Assembly (NCBI GenBank): GCA_963799455.1
Contig: CAWCXF010000008.1
Location: forward strand, 558,001-622,000
Source of the DNA: CAWCXF01 sp963799455
GTDB lineage: Bacteria > Pseudomonadota > Alphaproteobacteria > Rhodobacterales > Rhodobacteraceae
Reading direction: 5' to 3'
DNA: 64,000 bases
Below are positions 52,086 through 61,138 of this stretch, piece after piece. A program made the translations under genes and the position numbers. The notes under the pieces are model-generated. The model did no database searches, was not told the origin of the DNA, and worked only from the letters and a program-made list of their open reading frames with translations. Within the stretch, counting starts at the first letter, position 1, and every line of letters begins with the position of its first letter.

Positions 52086-53567
52086 TCACGCCGCGCCCGC
52101 CTTCGTCTCGGCTTCGGGCCGGGGCCCCGGCGCGGCCTGGGGATCGAGGCGCCCCGGCAGCGCGTGCGCCCAGGCGGTGATCGAGCCCGCGCCGAGGAGC
52201 ACCACCATGTCGCCCGCGCGCGCCTGCTCGCGCACCAGCCGCTCCAGGTCGTCCTCGGAGACCACCGAGCGGGCGTGGCGGTGACCGTGGCGGATCAGCC
52301 CGCGCACGAGGTCGTCGCGCGTCGCGCCCTCGATCGGCTCCTCGCCCGCCGAATAGACGTCGGCGATCGCCACCACGTCGGCGTCGTTGAAGCAGGCGCA
52401 GAACTCCTCGAAGAGCCCCGCGAGCCGCGTGTAGCGGTGCGGCTGGTGGACCGCGACGATCCGGCCGCCCGTCGCATGGCGCGCGGCGCGCAGCACCGAG
52501 GCGATCTCGACCGGGTGGTGGCCGTAGTCGTCGATCACGGTGATGCCCATCGGCTCGCCGACCTTGGTGAAGCGGCGGTTGACGCCCCGGAAGCCCGCCA
52601 GCGCCTCTCGGATCGCGTCGGCGCTCATGCCGAGGTGGCGGGCGACGGCCACGGCCGCGAGCGCGTTCGAGACGTTGTGGTCGCCCGGCATCGGCAGCCG
52701 GCAGCCCTCGATCACCGCGTCCTCGGACTGGAGCGCCACGTCGAAGCACGCCGAGCCCGCGTCGTAGCGCAGGTTCACGGCGCGCACGTCGGCCTGGGCG
52801 TTGAAGCCGAAGGTGACGATGCGGCGGTCGGTGACGCGGCCCACGAGCGCCTGGACCTCCGGGTGGTCGGTGCAGCACACGGCGAGGCCGTAGAACGGCA
52901 CGTTGGAGACGAACTGGTCGAAGCCCGCGCGCAGGGCGTCCATGGAGCCCCAGTGCTCCATGTGCTCGGGGTCGATGTTGGTGACGACGGCGATGGTGGC
53001 CGGCAGCCGCGTGAAGGTGCCGTCCGATTCGTCGGCCTCGACCACCATCCACTCGCCGCGACCCGCGCGCGCGTTCGAGCCGTAGGCGTGGATGACGCCG
53101 CCGTTGACCACGGTGGGGTCGAGCCCGCCCGCGTCGAGCAGCGTCGCCACCATCGTCGTCGTCGTCGTCTTGCCGTGGGTGCCGGCGATGGCGACGTTGG
53201 ACTTCAGCCGCATCAGCTCGGCCAGCATCTCGGCGCGGCGCACCACCGGCAGGCCGCGCAGCCGCGCCTCGTCGAGCTCGGGGTTGCCGGGCTTGATCGC
53301 CGAGGAGACGACGACGACCTCGGCGCCGTCGAGGTTCGCGGCGGCCTGGCCGATCATCACCCGCGCGCCGAGCCGCTCCAGCCGCTCGGTGATGGGCGTG
53401 GCCCGGAGGTCCGAGCCCTGGACGCCGTAGCCGTGCTCCAGGAGCACCTCGGCGATGCCCGACATGCCGATGCCGCCCAGGCCCACGAAGTGGATCGGGC
53501 CCATGCGGGGCGGCAGCTTGGTGGGGGCGTGTCGCATCGCCTCAGCGTAGTGCGCGTCGTCCTTCAT
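52086..53567 (-). CDS. murC: UDP-N-acetylmuramate-L-alanine ligase
   Basis: 493 residues. MurC adds L-Ala to UDP-MurNAc. IHFVGLGGIGMSGIAEVLL (Rossmann start), AIAGTHGKTTTTTMVATLL (ATP loop), EADESDGTF and VIDDYGHHPVEI are textbook. PHRYTRLAGLFEEF follows. The start at 53567 (MKDDAHYAEAMRHAPTKLPP) or the inner ATG ten codons later both fit. Order murG-murC-DUF2484-murB is kept. Confidence 0.97.
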   Translation of the reverse strand: MKDDAHYAEAMRHAPTKLPPRMGPIHFVGLGGIGMSGIAEVLLEHGYGVQGSDLRATPITERLERLGARVMIGQAAANLDGAEVVVVSSAIKPGNPELDEARLRGLPVVRRAEMLAELMRLKSNVAIAGTHGKTTTTTMVATLLDAGGLDPTVVNGGVIHAYGSNARAGRGEWMVVEADESDGTFTRLPATIAVVTNIDPEHMEHWGSMDALRAGFDQFVSNVPFYGLAVCCTDHPEVQALVGRVTDRRIVTFGFNAQADVRAVNLRYDAGSACFDVALQSEDAVIEGCRLPMPGDHNVSNALAAVAVARHLGMSADAIREALAGFRGVNRRFTKVGEPMGITVIDDYGHHPVEIASVLRAARHATGGRIVAVHQPHRYTRLAGLFEEFCACFNDADVVAIADVYSAGEEPIEGATRDDLVRGLIRHGHRHARSVVSEDDLERLVREQARAGDMVVLLGAGSITAWAHALPGRLDPQAAPGPRPEAETKAGAA

Positions 53568-53645
53568 GTCCTCGTCCCTCGAAGTTCTTCCGTCGTTCGG
53601 GCGGTGCTCCGCCAGGCGCCCGCCGCGGCGAGGCCGCGGCCGTCG

Positions 53646-54776
53646 TCACGCATAGCGGGCCCCCACGCGCCTGGGCCCCCGCGCGGCCCCGCCCGCCACG
53701 TCCTCGGCCAGATCCGCCAGCGCCTCGGCCGCCTCGGGGCGCGAGGCGGCCAGCGCCGCGTGGGCCATCGAGCGCGCGGCCGCGGGGTCGCTCAGGATCG
53801 CCGTCATGTGCTCGGCCAGTGAATCGGGCGTTAACGCGGCCTCGGGGATCAGCACGGCGGCGTCGGCGCGCGACAGCGCGCGGGCGTTGGCGGTCTGGTG
53901 GTCGCCCGCGGCCGCGGCGAAGGGCACCAGGATCGAGGGCCGCCCGACGCAGGCGATGTCGGCCACCGACGAGGCGCCCGCGCGCGAGATCACGAGCTGC
54001 GCCTCGGCCAGCCGCGCCGGCACGTCGTCGAAGAAGGGCGCGACCTCGGCGCGCAGGCCGGCCGCCGCGTAGGCGGCGCGGACGGCATCGGCGTCCTCGG
54101 GGCGCGCCTGATGGGCCACGCGCACCCGGGCGCGCGCCCCTTCGGGCAGTCGCGCCACGGCGTCGGGCACGATGCGCGAGAGCACCTGCGCGCCCTGGCT
54201 GCCGCCGATCACGAGGAGGCTCAGGGGCAGGCCCTCCTCGGGCGGGATGTAGGGGCTGCCGGCGCGCGCCAGCACGGCCCTTCGCACCGGGTTGCCGGTG
54301 TGGACGCCGCGCGCGCGCCCGGGCAGCGGGGTCGGCCAGGCGCCGCAGGCGACGACGCGCACGCGGGCCGCGAAGATGCGGTTGACGCGGCCCAGCACGC
54401 CGTTCTGCTCGTGGAGCATGGCGGGCAGCTTCAGGAGCGCCGCCGCCGCCAGCGCCGGGACCGACGGGTAGCCGCCGAAGCCCACCACCAGCGCCGGGCG
54501 GTCGCGCCGCATCGACCAGAGCGACTGGGCGGTGCCTGCGCCGATCCTGCCGGGCAGGAGCGCGCGCGCGAGCGGGCCGCCGCGCGCGGGCGTCGCCGCG
54601 CTCACGCGGGCGAGCTCGACGGCCCGGGGGAAGGCGCCGGCGTAGCGCGCGCCGCGCGCATCGGTGGACAGCCGCACGCGCCAGCCGCGCGCCAGCATGA
54701 CCTCGGCCAGCGCCTGGGCCGGGAACATGTGGCCGCCGGTGCCGCCCGCGGCCAGGACGAGCAGCGGCGCGCTCAC
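53646..54776 (-). CDS. murG: UDP-GlcNAc:undecaprenyl-pyrophosphoryl-MurNAc-pentapeptide transferase
   Basis: 376 residues from a GTG overlapping the ftsW stop (GTGA). MurG adds GlcNAc to lipid I at the inner face of the membrane. Signatures are VLAAGGTGGHMFPAQALAEV, VVGFGGYPSVPALAAA, LHEQNGVLGRVNR, VIGGSQGAQVLSR and ISRAGASSVADIACVGRPSI. Slightly longer than E. coli MurG (355), mainly at the C-terminus. Confidence 0.96.
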   Translation of the reverse strand: MSAPLLVLAAGGTGGHMFPAQALAEVMLARGWRVRLSTDARGARYAGAFPRAVELARVSAATPARGGPLARALLPGRIGAGTAQSLWSMRRDRPALVVGFGGYPSVPALAAAALLKLPAMLHEQNGVLGRVNRIFAARVRVVACGAWPTPLPGRARGVHTGNPVRRAVLARAGSPYIPPEEGLPLSLLVIGGSQGAQVLSRIVPDAVARLPEGARARVRVAHQARPEDADAVRAAYAAAGLRAEVAPFFDDVPARLAEAQLVISRAGASSVADIACVGRPSILVPFAAAAGDHQTANARALSRADAAVLIPEAALTPDSLAEHMTAILSDPAAARSMAHAALAASRPEAAEALADLAEDVAGGAARGPRRVGARYA

Positions 54777-55936
54777 GCCGGCGCGCCGAGCAGCGCGCTC
54801 AGCTCGCCCTGCGGGCGCGAGCGCGTGAGCGCGAGGAGCGCGCCCACCATGATCCCGCCCGCGATCAGCGACGAGCCGCCGTAGCTGACGAAGGGCAGCG
54901 TCATGCCCTTGGCCGGCAGCAGGCGGACCGCGACGCCCATGTTGACGATCGCCTGGACGCCGAAGGCGCAGGCGAGCCCGATCCCGGCGAGCCGCGCGAA
55001 GGCGTCGCGCTCGCGCAGCAGCCGGATCAGCGAGCGCAGCACGATGGCGGCGTAGAGCGCGATGATCGCGAGGACGAGGACGAGGCCGTACTCCTCGGCC
55101 GCCACCGCGACGATGAAGTCGGTGTGCGCGTCGGGCAGCGTCCACTTGACCTGCCCCTCGCCGACGCCGACGCCGAAGAGCCCGCCCTCGCGGATCGCGC
55201 CCGCGGCCTGGCCGAGCTGCGTCGTGGCCTCCACCTCGGCCGCGAGGTAGCCGTCGATGCGCCGCGCGAAGTGCGGCGAGGCGCCGTAGGCCAGCACGCC
55301 CGCGCCCACCACGCCCGCGGCCAGCGCCAGCAGGAGCGCGATCGGCGCGCCCGAGACGAACCACATCACGCCCCAGGCGAACAGGATCAGCGCCGCCTGC
55401 CCGAAGTCGGGCTGGAGCGCCAGGAACCCCACGATCACGAGCGCCAGCGCGAAGGAGATCGCGCGCCCGCGGGGGCCGCCGGGCTCGCTCGCCGCGGCCA
55501 TCAGCCAGGCCGCGACGACGACGAAGGCGGGCTTGAGGAACTCCGAGGGCTGCACCGACACGACGCCCAGCGAGTACCAGCGCACGGCGCCCTTGCCGTA
55601 GTCGGTGCCGAGCACCGGCAGCGCCACCACCGCCGCGAAGGCCGCGACGAAGCCCAGGCAGGCGAGCCGCCGCACCGTCCTCGGCGAGAGCGTCGAGACC
55701 CCCAGCATGACGAGGAGCGCCACGGCGCCGAAGACCGCCTGACGCTCGACGTAGTGGAAGGGCGGCAGGTCGTTGCGGCTCGCCAGCGGCGGCGAGGCCG
55801 CGAGGCCGAGCAGGAGGCCGATGGCGAAGAGCGCCAGCACGCAGCCCAGGGATCCGCGGTCGAGCGTGCGCCACCAGCGCGGCAGCACGGGCTCGCCCCC
55901 GCCCGGCAGGGCGGTGCCGTGAACCATCTCCGTCAT
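54773..55936 (-). CDS. ftsW: Peptidoglycan glycosyltransferase FtsW
   Basis: 387 residues, SEDS family, about ten membrane helices. FtsW polymerises lipid II with FtsI at the septum. Conserved stretches are GAVRWYSLGVVSVQPSEFLK (the QPSEF motif), LQPDFGQAALI (catalytic Asp region), and LPFVSYGGSSLIAGGIMVGA. The start at 55936 (MTEMVHGTAL) is supported by family length. It overlaps murG. A 546-bp gap separates it from murD upstream. Confidence 0.96.
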   Translation of the reverse strand: MTEMVHGTALPGGGEPVLPRWWRTLDRGSLGCVLALFAIGLLLGLAASPPLASRNDLPPFHYVERQAVFGAVALLVMLGVSTLSPRTVRRLACLGFVAAFAAVVALPVLGTDYGKGAVRWYSLGVVSVQPSEFLKPAFVVVAAWLMAAASEPGGPRGRAISFALALVIVGFLALQPDFGQAALILFAWGVMWFVSGAPIALLLALAAGVVGAGVLAYGASPHFARRIDGYLAAEVEATTQLGQAAGAIREGGLFGVGVGEGQVKWTLPDAHTDFIVAVAAEEYGLVLVLAIIALYAAIVLRSLIRLLRERDAFARLAGIGLACAFGVQAIVNMGVAVRLLPAKGMTLPFVSYGGSSLIAGGIMVGALLALTRSRPQGELSALLGAPA

Positions 55937-56482
55937 GATGCCTGCCCGAATGCCCGCCGGCCGGGTCTGCGCCCGGCCTTCCCGCAGGCTAGGCCCTCGC
56001 CGGGCCGGGTGCCAGGGCCGCGGCGGTGGAGGTCCGCCGACGGCGCCGGCTGTGGCCCGGACGCCGCCCCGGCCCGACGGGGGCCCGACGGGGGCCCGAC
56101 GGGGGCATGACGGGGGCATGACGGGGGCATCCGGTTCGCCATCCTCGTGCGGGATCGAGGCGGGCACCCGGCGCCCGGGCCGGACGCGCGGCGAAGGCCC
56201 GAGCCGAAGGGGCCTCGCGTCGCGCCCCGGAGCGATGGCCGACGCCGGGGCGGCGGCTCCGAGCGCGCCTCCTCGGTCGGCGCGCGCTCAAACGGCCCCC
56301 CGAGGCGTCCGAGCCCCGTCGGCGAAGCTCGGCACGGCTTCCCGACTCGCAGGTCGCGCTCGGCTCCGCGGGCGGCGCGGCCCGCCCCCGGGGCCGCTGT
56401 CCGGGCGCGACCCGCCGGTCGGCGCGCCGGCTCGAACTCCGCGCCCGGACCTGCGCTCGGCTCCCGGGCTCGCGGCCTGCGC
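55937..56482. other. 546-bp gap inside the division cluster
   Basis: Between ftsW and murD, which are usually close, this stretch holds no recognisable gene in any frame. It contains an 11-bp tandem array (listed separately) and otherwise GC-rich DNA with Arg/Pro/Ala-rich frames on both strands. A promoter for ftsW and the genes after it could lie here; none is evident by motif. Confidence 0.55.
56076..56130 (+). repeat. 11-bp tandem array, five units
   Basis: GACGGGGGCCC occurs twice and GACGGGGGCAT three times without gaps. The period of 11 bp matches the array at 24504 although the sequence differs. Confidence 0.92.
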
Positions 56483-57889
56483 TCAGGTCTCGGGTGACGG
56501 GAGGCGAGCCACGGCGGCGGCGAAGGCCTCGCCTCTCGCCTCGAAGTCGGGGAACTGGTCGAAGCTCGCGGCCGCGGGCGCGAGCAGGACGGTGTCGCCG
56601 GGCAGGGCCTCGGCCGCGGCGCGGGCGACGGCGGTCTCGATGTCGCCGCAGATCTCGTGCGGGACGGCCCCGATCTGGAGGGCGAAGTCGCGCGCCGAAT
56701 GGCCGATGAGGTAGGCCTTGGCGACCGAGCCCAGATGGGGCGCGAGCGCGGCGATCCCGCCCTCCTTGCCCAGGCCGCCCGCGATCCAGCGGATGCGCGC
56801 GAAGGCCTGGAGGGCGCGAGCGGCCGCGTCGGCGTTGGTGGCCTTCGAGTCGTTGACGAAGGCCACGCCTGCGCGCTCGGCGACGAGCTGGCTGCGGTGC
56901 GGCAGCCCGGCGAAGGAGCCCAGCGCCGCCTCGATCGCGCGGGGCGCGAGGCCGAGCGCGCGGCAGGCGCCCCAGGCGGCGCAGGCGTTCTGGTGGTTGT
57001 GCGCGCCCGGCAGTCCGCGCACGGCCCGCAGGTCGGCCTCGGCGACGAGCCGCCCGCGGCGCCATTCCGACAGCACGCCGCCCCGGGCCGCGACCTGCCA
57101 GCCGGGGCCGCAGGGCCTGGTGGAGCGCACCCGGATCACGCGGTCGTCGGCCGGCCCCTCCGACAGCACGCCGGCGAGGAAGAGACCCTCCGTCTCGTCC
57201 ACGCCGATCACCGCGCGGTCGGGGCCGCCTTGGGTGAAGAGCCGCCGCTTGGCGGCGAAATAGCCGCCCAGCCCCGCGTGGCGGTCGAGATGGTCGGGCG
57301 AGAGGTTGGTGAGCACCGCCACGTCGGGGGTGAGCGAGCGGGCGAGCTCGGTCTGGTAGGACGACAGCTCCAGCACCACCACGCCGCCCTCGCCCGGGGG
57401 CTCGATGTCGAGCACGCCGCGCCCGATGTTGCCGGCGAGCTGCGACGGCCGGCCCGACGCGCTCAGGACGTGATGGATCAGCGCCGCGGTGGTGGACTTG
57501 CCGTTCGAGCCCGTCACCGCCACCACGCGCGGCACGACCGAGAGCCCGCCCCAGTCCGACGCCCCGAGCGAGCGGAAGAAGAGTCCGATGTCGTTGTCCA
57601 CCGGCACGCCCGCCTGGAGCGCGGCCAGCACGACGCGGTGCGGCGCGGGGTGGAGATGCGGGATGCCCGGCGAGACCACGAGCGCGGCGCAGCCCTCGAC
57701 CGCGCCGGGCGCCGCGAGGTCGGCGGCCGCGAAGCCCTCCGCCGCGGCCCGCGCGCGGGCCTCCTGCCCGTCGTCCCAGCACAGAGGCTCGGCGCCCCCG
57801 GCGCGCAGGGCGCGGGCGGCCGCGAGGCCCGAGCGGCCGAGGCCGAGGACGGCGACGCGCGCGCCGTCATATCCCTTGGCCGGAATCAT
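56483..57889 (-). CDS. murD: UDP-N-acetylmuramoyl-L-alanine-D-glutamate ligase
   Basis: 468 residues. MurD adds D-Glu. VAVLGLGRSGLAAARALR, LVVSPGIPHLHP, VAVTGSNGKSTTAALIHHVL (ATP loop), ELSSYQTELA, NLSPDHLDRHAGLGGYF and VNDSKATNADAAARAL are diagnostic. The start at 57889 (MIPAKGYDGARVAVLGLG) has GGGAGGGCGACGG ahead. Upstream, an antisense methyltransferase gene separates it from mraY, so it may need its own promoter. Confidence 0.97.
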   Translation of the reverse strand: MIPAKGYDGARVAVLGLGRSGLAAARALRAGGAEPLCWDDGQEARARAAAEGFAAADLAAPGAVEGCAALVVSPGIPHLHPAPHRVVLAALQAGVPVDNDIGLFFRSLGASDWGGLSVVPRVVAVTGSNGKSTTAALIHHVLSASGRPSQLAGNIGRGVLDIEPPGEGGVVVLELSSYQTELARSLTPDVAVLTNLSPDHLDRHAGLGGYFAAKRRLFTQGGPDRAVIGVDETEGLFLAGVLSEGPADDRVIRVRSTRPCGPGWQVAARGGVLSEWRRGRLVAEADLRAVRGLPGAHNHQNACAAWGACRALGLAPRAIEAALGSFAGLPHRSQLVAERAGVAFVNDSKATNADAAARALQAFARIRWIAGGLGKEGGIAALAPHLGSVAKAYLIGHSARDFALQIGAVPHEICGDIETAVARAAAEALPGDTVLLAPAAASFDQFPDFEARGEAFAAAVARLPSPET

Positions 57890-58009
57890 CGCCCGTCGCC
57901 CTCCCGCGAAGTCGCGGGACACTGCCGCGGGCCGCGGCGAGGGCACAAGACCCAACCCGCGGGGGTCGATCTATGATAGGCTCGTCGCATCGGCCGGCGG
58001 GAGGGCGCG

Positions 58010-58621
58010 GTGAGCCTGTTCTATCGGATCGCCTATGCCATCGGCCTCGCGCCCTGGGAGGAGGCCGAGCGCCACGCGCCGGCGGCCGATCACGTCGCGT
58101 CGATCTTCGAGCGTGCGGCGCGGGACCGAGGCGGCCCGGGCCGGGCGCTCGACATCGGCTGCGGCGGCGGGGCGTGGTCGGTCGAGATGGCCAGGCGAGG
58201 CTGGCAGGTCACCGGCGTCGACGACGTCGGCTCCGCCCTGCAGCGCGCGCGCAGGCGTGCGAGGGAGGCGGGCGTGGAGGTCCGCCTCGTCCAAGCGGAC
58301 ATCGCCGCACCGCTCGTCCAGGCGATCGGGGACGGCTACGATTTCCTGTGGGACATGGGCGCGGTCCACGGCCTCGACGCGGCACGGCGCGAGGCGGCGG
58401 GGCGTGCGCTGACCGCGGTCGCGGCGCCCGGAGCACGGCTGGCGCTGCTCGCCTGGCGGCCCGGACGTCGCGGCCCCCTGCCCCGTGGCGCAAGCGCCGA
58501 GGAGATCGCGGCGGCCTTCCCGGCCTGGACGATCGAGGCCGGCGAGCCGTTCGACGCCACCGGTCTGCCGCCGCCGCTGCGGCGGGTCGAGCCGACGATG
58601 CACCTCCTGCGGCTCGGGTGA
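58010..58621 (+). CDS. Class I SAM-dependent methyltransferase, antisense within the cell-wall cluster
   Basis: 203 residues from a GTG with GGGAGGGCGC ahead. Motif I is ALDIGCGGGAWSVEMARRGW (about 45-64), followed by VTGVDDVGSALQRARRRA (acidic motif II) and LVQADIAAPL; WDMGAVHGLDAARREAAGRA covers the post-I and motif region. The substrate is unknown. It is the only plus-strand gene between 39.5 and 64 kb, ends 9 bp before the convergent mraY stop, and splits the usually unbroken mraY-murD pair, suggesting later insertion. Confidence 0.85.
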   Translation: MSLFYRIAYAIGLAPWEEAERHAPAADHVASIFERAARDRGGPGRALDIGCGGGAWSVEMARRGWQVTGVDDVGSALQRARRRAREAGVEVRLVQADIAAPLVQAIGDGYDFLWDMGAVHGLDAARREAAGRALTAVAAPGARLALLAWRPGRRGPLPRGASAEEIAAAFPAWTIEAGEPFDATGLPPPLRRVEPTMHLLRLG

Positions 58622-58630
58622 GCGCGCCCA

Positions 58631-59716
58631 TCACCGCACCTTCAGCGTGGCGAGCCCGATCAGCGCCAGCACCAGGGCGATGATCCAGAACCGGATCACG
58701 ATCTGGCTCTCCTGCCAGCCCTTCTTCTCGAAATGGTGGTGGATCGGGGCCATCAGGAACACCCGCCGCCCGGTGCGCCGGAAGTAGGCCACCTGGACGA
58801 TCACCGACAGCGCCTCGGCGACGAAGAGCCCGCCGACGATGGCGAGCACGATCTCGTGCTTGGTGGCCACCGCGATGGCGCCCAGCGCGCCGCCGAGCGC
58901 GAGGCTCCCGGTGTCGCCCATGAACACGGCCGCGGGCGGGGCGTTGAACCACAAGAACCCCAAGCCCCCCCCGATCAGCGCCGAGGTGAACACCAGGATC
59001 TCGCCGGTGCCGGGGACGTAGCTCACCTCCAGGTAGTCGGTGAAGTCCACCCGGCCCACGGCGTAGGCGATCACGCCGAGCGTGGCCGAGGCGATCATCA
59101 CGGGCATGATGGCGAGCCCGTCGAGCCCGTCGGTGAGGTTGACGGCGTTGGCCGCGCCCACCACCACCAGCATGACGAAGGGCACGTAGAGCAGCCCGAG
59201 ATCGATCATCACGTCCTTGAGGAACGGCAGCGCGAGCGTCTGCGACAGGGGTCCGGGATGGGAGAGCCCGGCCCAGAGCCCGGCCACCGCCGCGATCACC
59301 AGCCCCAGCGCGATGCGCCAGCGGCCCGGCACGCCCTTGTGGCTCGCCCGGGTGAGCTTGGCCAGGTCGTCGGCGAAGCCGATCGCACCGAAGGCCGCGG
59401 TCACGAACAGCACCATCCAGACATAGGGGTTGTCGAGCCGCGCCCAGAGCAGCGTGCCGGAGAAGAGCGCGCCGAGGATGAGCACGCCGCCCATGGTGGG
59501 GGTGCCGGCCTTGGTGACGAGATGGCCCTCGGGGCCGTCGGTGCGGATCGGCTGGCCGCTTCGCTGGCGCGCGCGCAGCAGGTTGATCATCGGACGGCCG
59601 AAGGCGAAGCCGAACACCAGCGCGGTGAAGAACGCGCCGCCGGCCCGGAAGGTGATGTAGCGAAAGAGGTTGAAGACGTCGCCGCCATCCGACAGCGCGG
59701 TCAGCCAGTAGAGCAT
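58631..59716 (-). CDS. mraY: Phospho-N-acetylmuramoyl-pentapeptide transferase
   Basis: 361 residues with about ten membrane helices. MraY makes lipid I from UDP-MurNAc-pentapeptide and undecaprenyl phosphate. Hallmarks: GTPTMGGVLILGALFSGTLL, FADDLAKLTRASHKGVPGR (Asp pair), NAVNLTDGLDGLAIMP and APIHHHFEKKGW (His cluster). The start overlaps the murF end by 16 bp. Confidence 0.97.
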   Translation of the reverse strand: MLYWLTALSDGGDVFNLFRYITFRAGGAFFTALVFGFAFGRPMINLLRARQRSGQPIRTDGPEGHLVTKAGTPTMGGVLILGALFSGTLLWARLDNPYVWMVLFVTAAFGAIGFADDLAKLTRASHKGVPGRWRIALGLVIAAVAGLWAGLSHPGPLSQTLALPFLKDVMIDLGLLYVPFVMLVVVGAANAVNLTDGLDGLAIMPVMIASATLGVIAYAVGRVDFTDYLEVSYVPGTGEILVFTSALIGGGLGFLWFNAPPAAVFMGDTGSLALGGALGAIAVATKHEIVLAIVGGLFVAEALSVIVQVAYFRRTGRRVFLMAPIHHHFEKKGWQESQIVIRFWIIALVLALIGLATLKVR

Positions 59717-61128
59717 GGCGGCGTGCCCCCGCGGTCGGCCAGGGGGCCCGTGGCGGGGCCCGGGGCCGGATGCCCCAGGGCGCGCAGGGCGTCAACGACC
59801 CGCGCCGCGCCGATCGCCTTCGAGCCCTTGACGAGGACCGTGTCGCCACGCCGCAGGGCGGCGGGCAGCGCCTCGGCCATCGCCTCGGCGTCCGCGGCCC
59901 AGAGCCCGCGCCGCCCCTCGGGCAGCGCCTCGTGCAGGCCGCGCATCAGCGGCCCCAGCGTGTGGACGACGTCGGCCGCGCGCAGGCCGGGGTCGTCCGC
60001 CAGCGCGGCATGGAGCGCGCCCTCGGCCGGGCCCAGCTCCAGCATGTCGCCCAGCACCGCGACGCGGCGGCCGGGCGCGCCCGCCAGCACCGCGAGGCCG
60101 GCCGCGATCGAGGCGGGGTTCGCGTTGAACGCGTCGTCGATCAGCGTGACCTCGCCGCAGGGCAGCGTCAGCGCCTCGCGCGTGCCGCGGCCGGGCGACG
60201 GGCGCCACCGCGCGAGCGCGCCGGCGGCGGCGGCCACGTCGCGGCCGAGCGCATGGACGACGGCCAGCACGCCCAGCGCGTTGGTCAGGTGATGCCGGCC
60301 CGGCACGCCGAGCGCGAGGTCGAGCGTCGCGCCGTCCACGGCGATCCGCGCGGTCGTGCCCCGGGGGCCGGCCTCGCCCTCGACCAGCCGCAGGTCGGCG
60401 TCGGGCGCCTCGCCGAAGGTCGCCACGCGCGCCCCCCCGGCCCCGCGCCGCAGCAGCGGCGTGACGGGCAGGTCGGACGGGATCACGAGCACGCCGCCCG
60501 GCTCGATCCCTCGGGCGATCGACGCCTTCTCGCGCGCGATGGCCTCGAGCGAGCCGAACGCCGCCAGATGGGCCGGCGCGACGGTGGTGATCAGCGCCAC
60601 GTGAGGCCGGGCGAGGCGCGAGAGCGGGGCGATCTCGTCGGGCGCGCTCATGCCGATCTCGACCACGGCCACCTCGGCCCCGGGGTCCATCCGCGCGAGC
60701 GTCAGCGGCACACCCCAGTGGTTGTTGAAGCTGCGCTCGGCGGCGTGGACGCGCGCGCCGCCCAGCGCCGCGCGCAGCATCTCCTTGGCCGAGGTCTTGC
60801 CGGCCGAGCCGGTCACCCCGACCACCTGCGCGTCCGCGCGCGCCCGCCCCGCCCGGCCGAGCGCGTCCAGCCCTTCGAGCACGTCCCCCACCGTCAGGAG
60901 CGGCGCCGCCTCGGGCACGCCCTCCGGCCGGCGGCTGACCATCGCGGCCGCCGCGCCTCGCGCGAAGGCGGCCGCCACGAAGGCGTGCCCGTCGCGCCGG
61001 TCGCGCAGCGCCACGAAGAGGTCGCCGGGCGCCAGCTCGCGGGTGTCGATCGACACGCCCGAGGCGGTCCAGCCCGCGGCCGTGCCGCCGGTGGCGCGCG
61101 CGGCGTCCTCGGCCGCCCAGAGGCTCAT
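59701..61128 (-). CDS. murF: UDP-N-acetylmuramoyl-tripeptide-D-alanyl-D-alanine ligase
   Basis: 475 residues. MurF adds D-Ala-D-Ala, using the product of ddl. VVGVTGSAGKTSAKEMLRAA (ATP loop), NNHWGVPLTLARMD, VVEIGMSAPDEIAPLSRLAR and LIDDAFNANPASIAAGL are diagnostic. Ten bp after murE and overlapping mraY, so part of the same transcription unit. The C-terminus ends in a Pro/Gly-rich tail. Confidence 0.97.
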   Translation of the reverse strand: MSLWAAEDAARATGGTAAGWTASGVSIDTRELAPGDLFVALRDRRDGHAFVAAAFARGAAAAMVSRRPEGVPEAAPLLTVGDVLEGLDALGRAGRARADAQVVGVTGSAGKTSAKEMLRAALGGARVHAAERSFNNHWGVPLTLARMDPGAEVAVVEIGMSAPDEIAPLSRLARPHVALITTVAPAHLAAFGSLEAIAREKASIARGIEPGGVLVIPSDLPVTPLLRRGAGGARVATFGEAPDADLRLVEGEAGPRGTTARIAVDGATLDLALGVPGRHHLTNALGVLAVVHALGRDVAAAAGALARWRPSPGRGTREALTLPCGEVTLIDDAFNANPASIAAGLAVLAGAPGRRVAVLGDMLELGPAEGALHAALADDPGLRAADVVHTLGPLMRGLHEALPEGRRGLWAADAEAMAEALPAALRRGDTVLVKGSKAIGAARVVDALRALGHPAPGPATGPLADRGGTPPCSTG

Positions 61129-61138
61129 GCGCCCGTCC

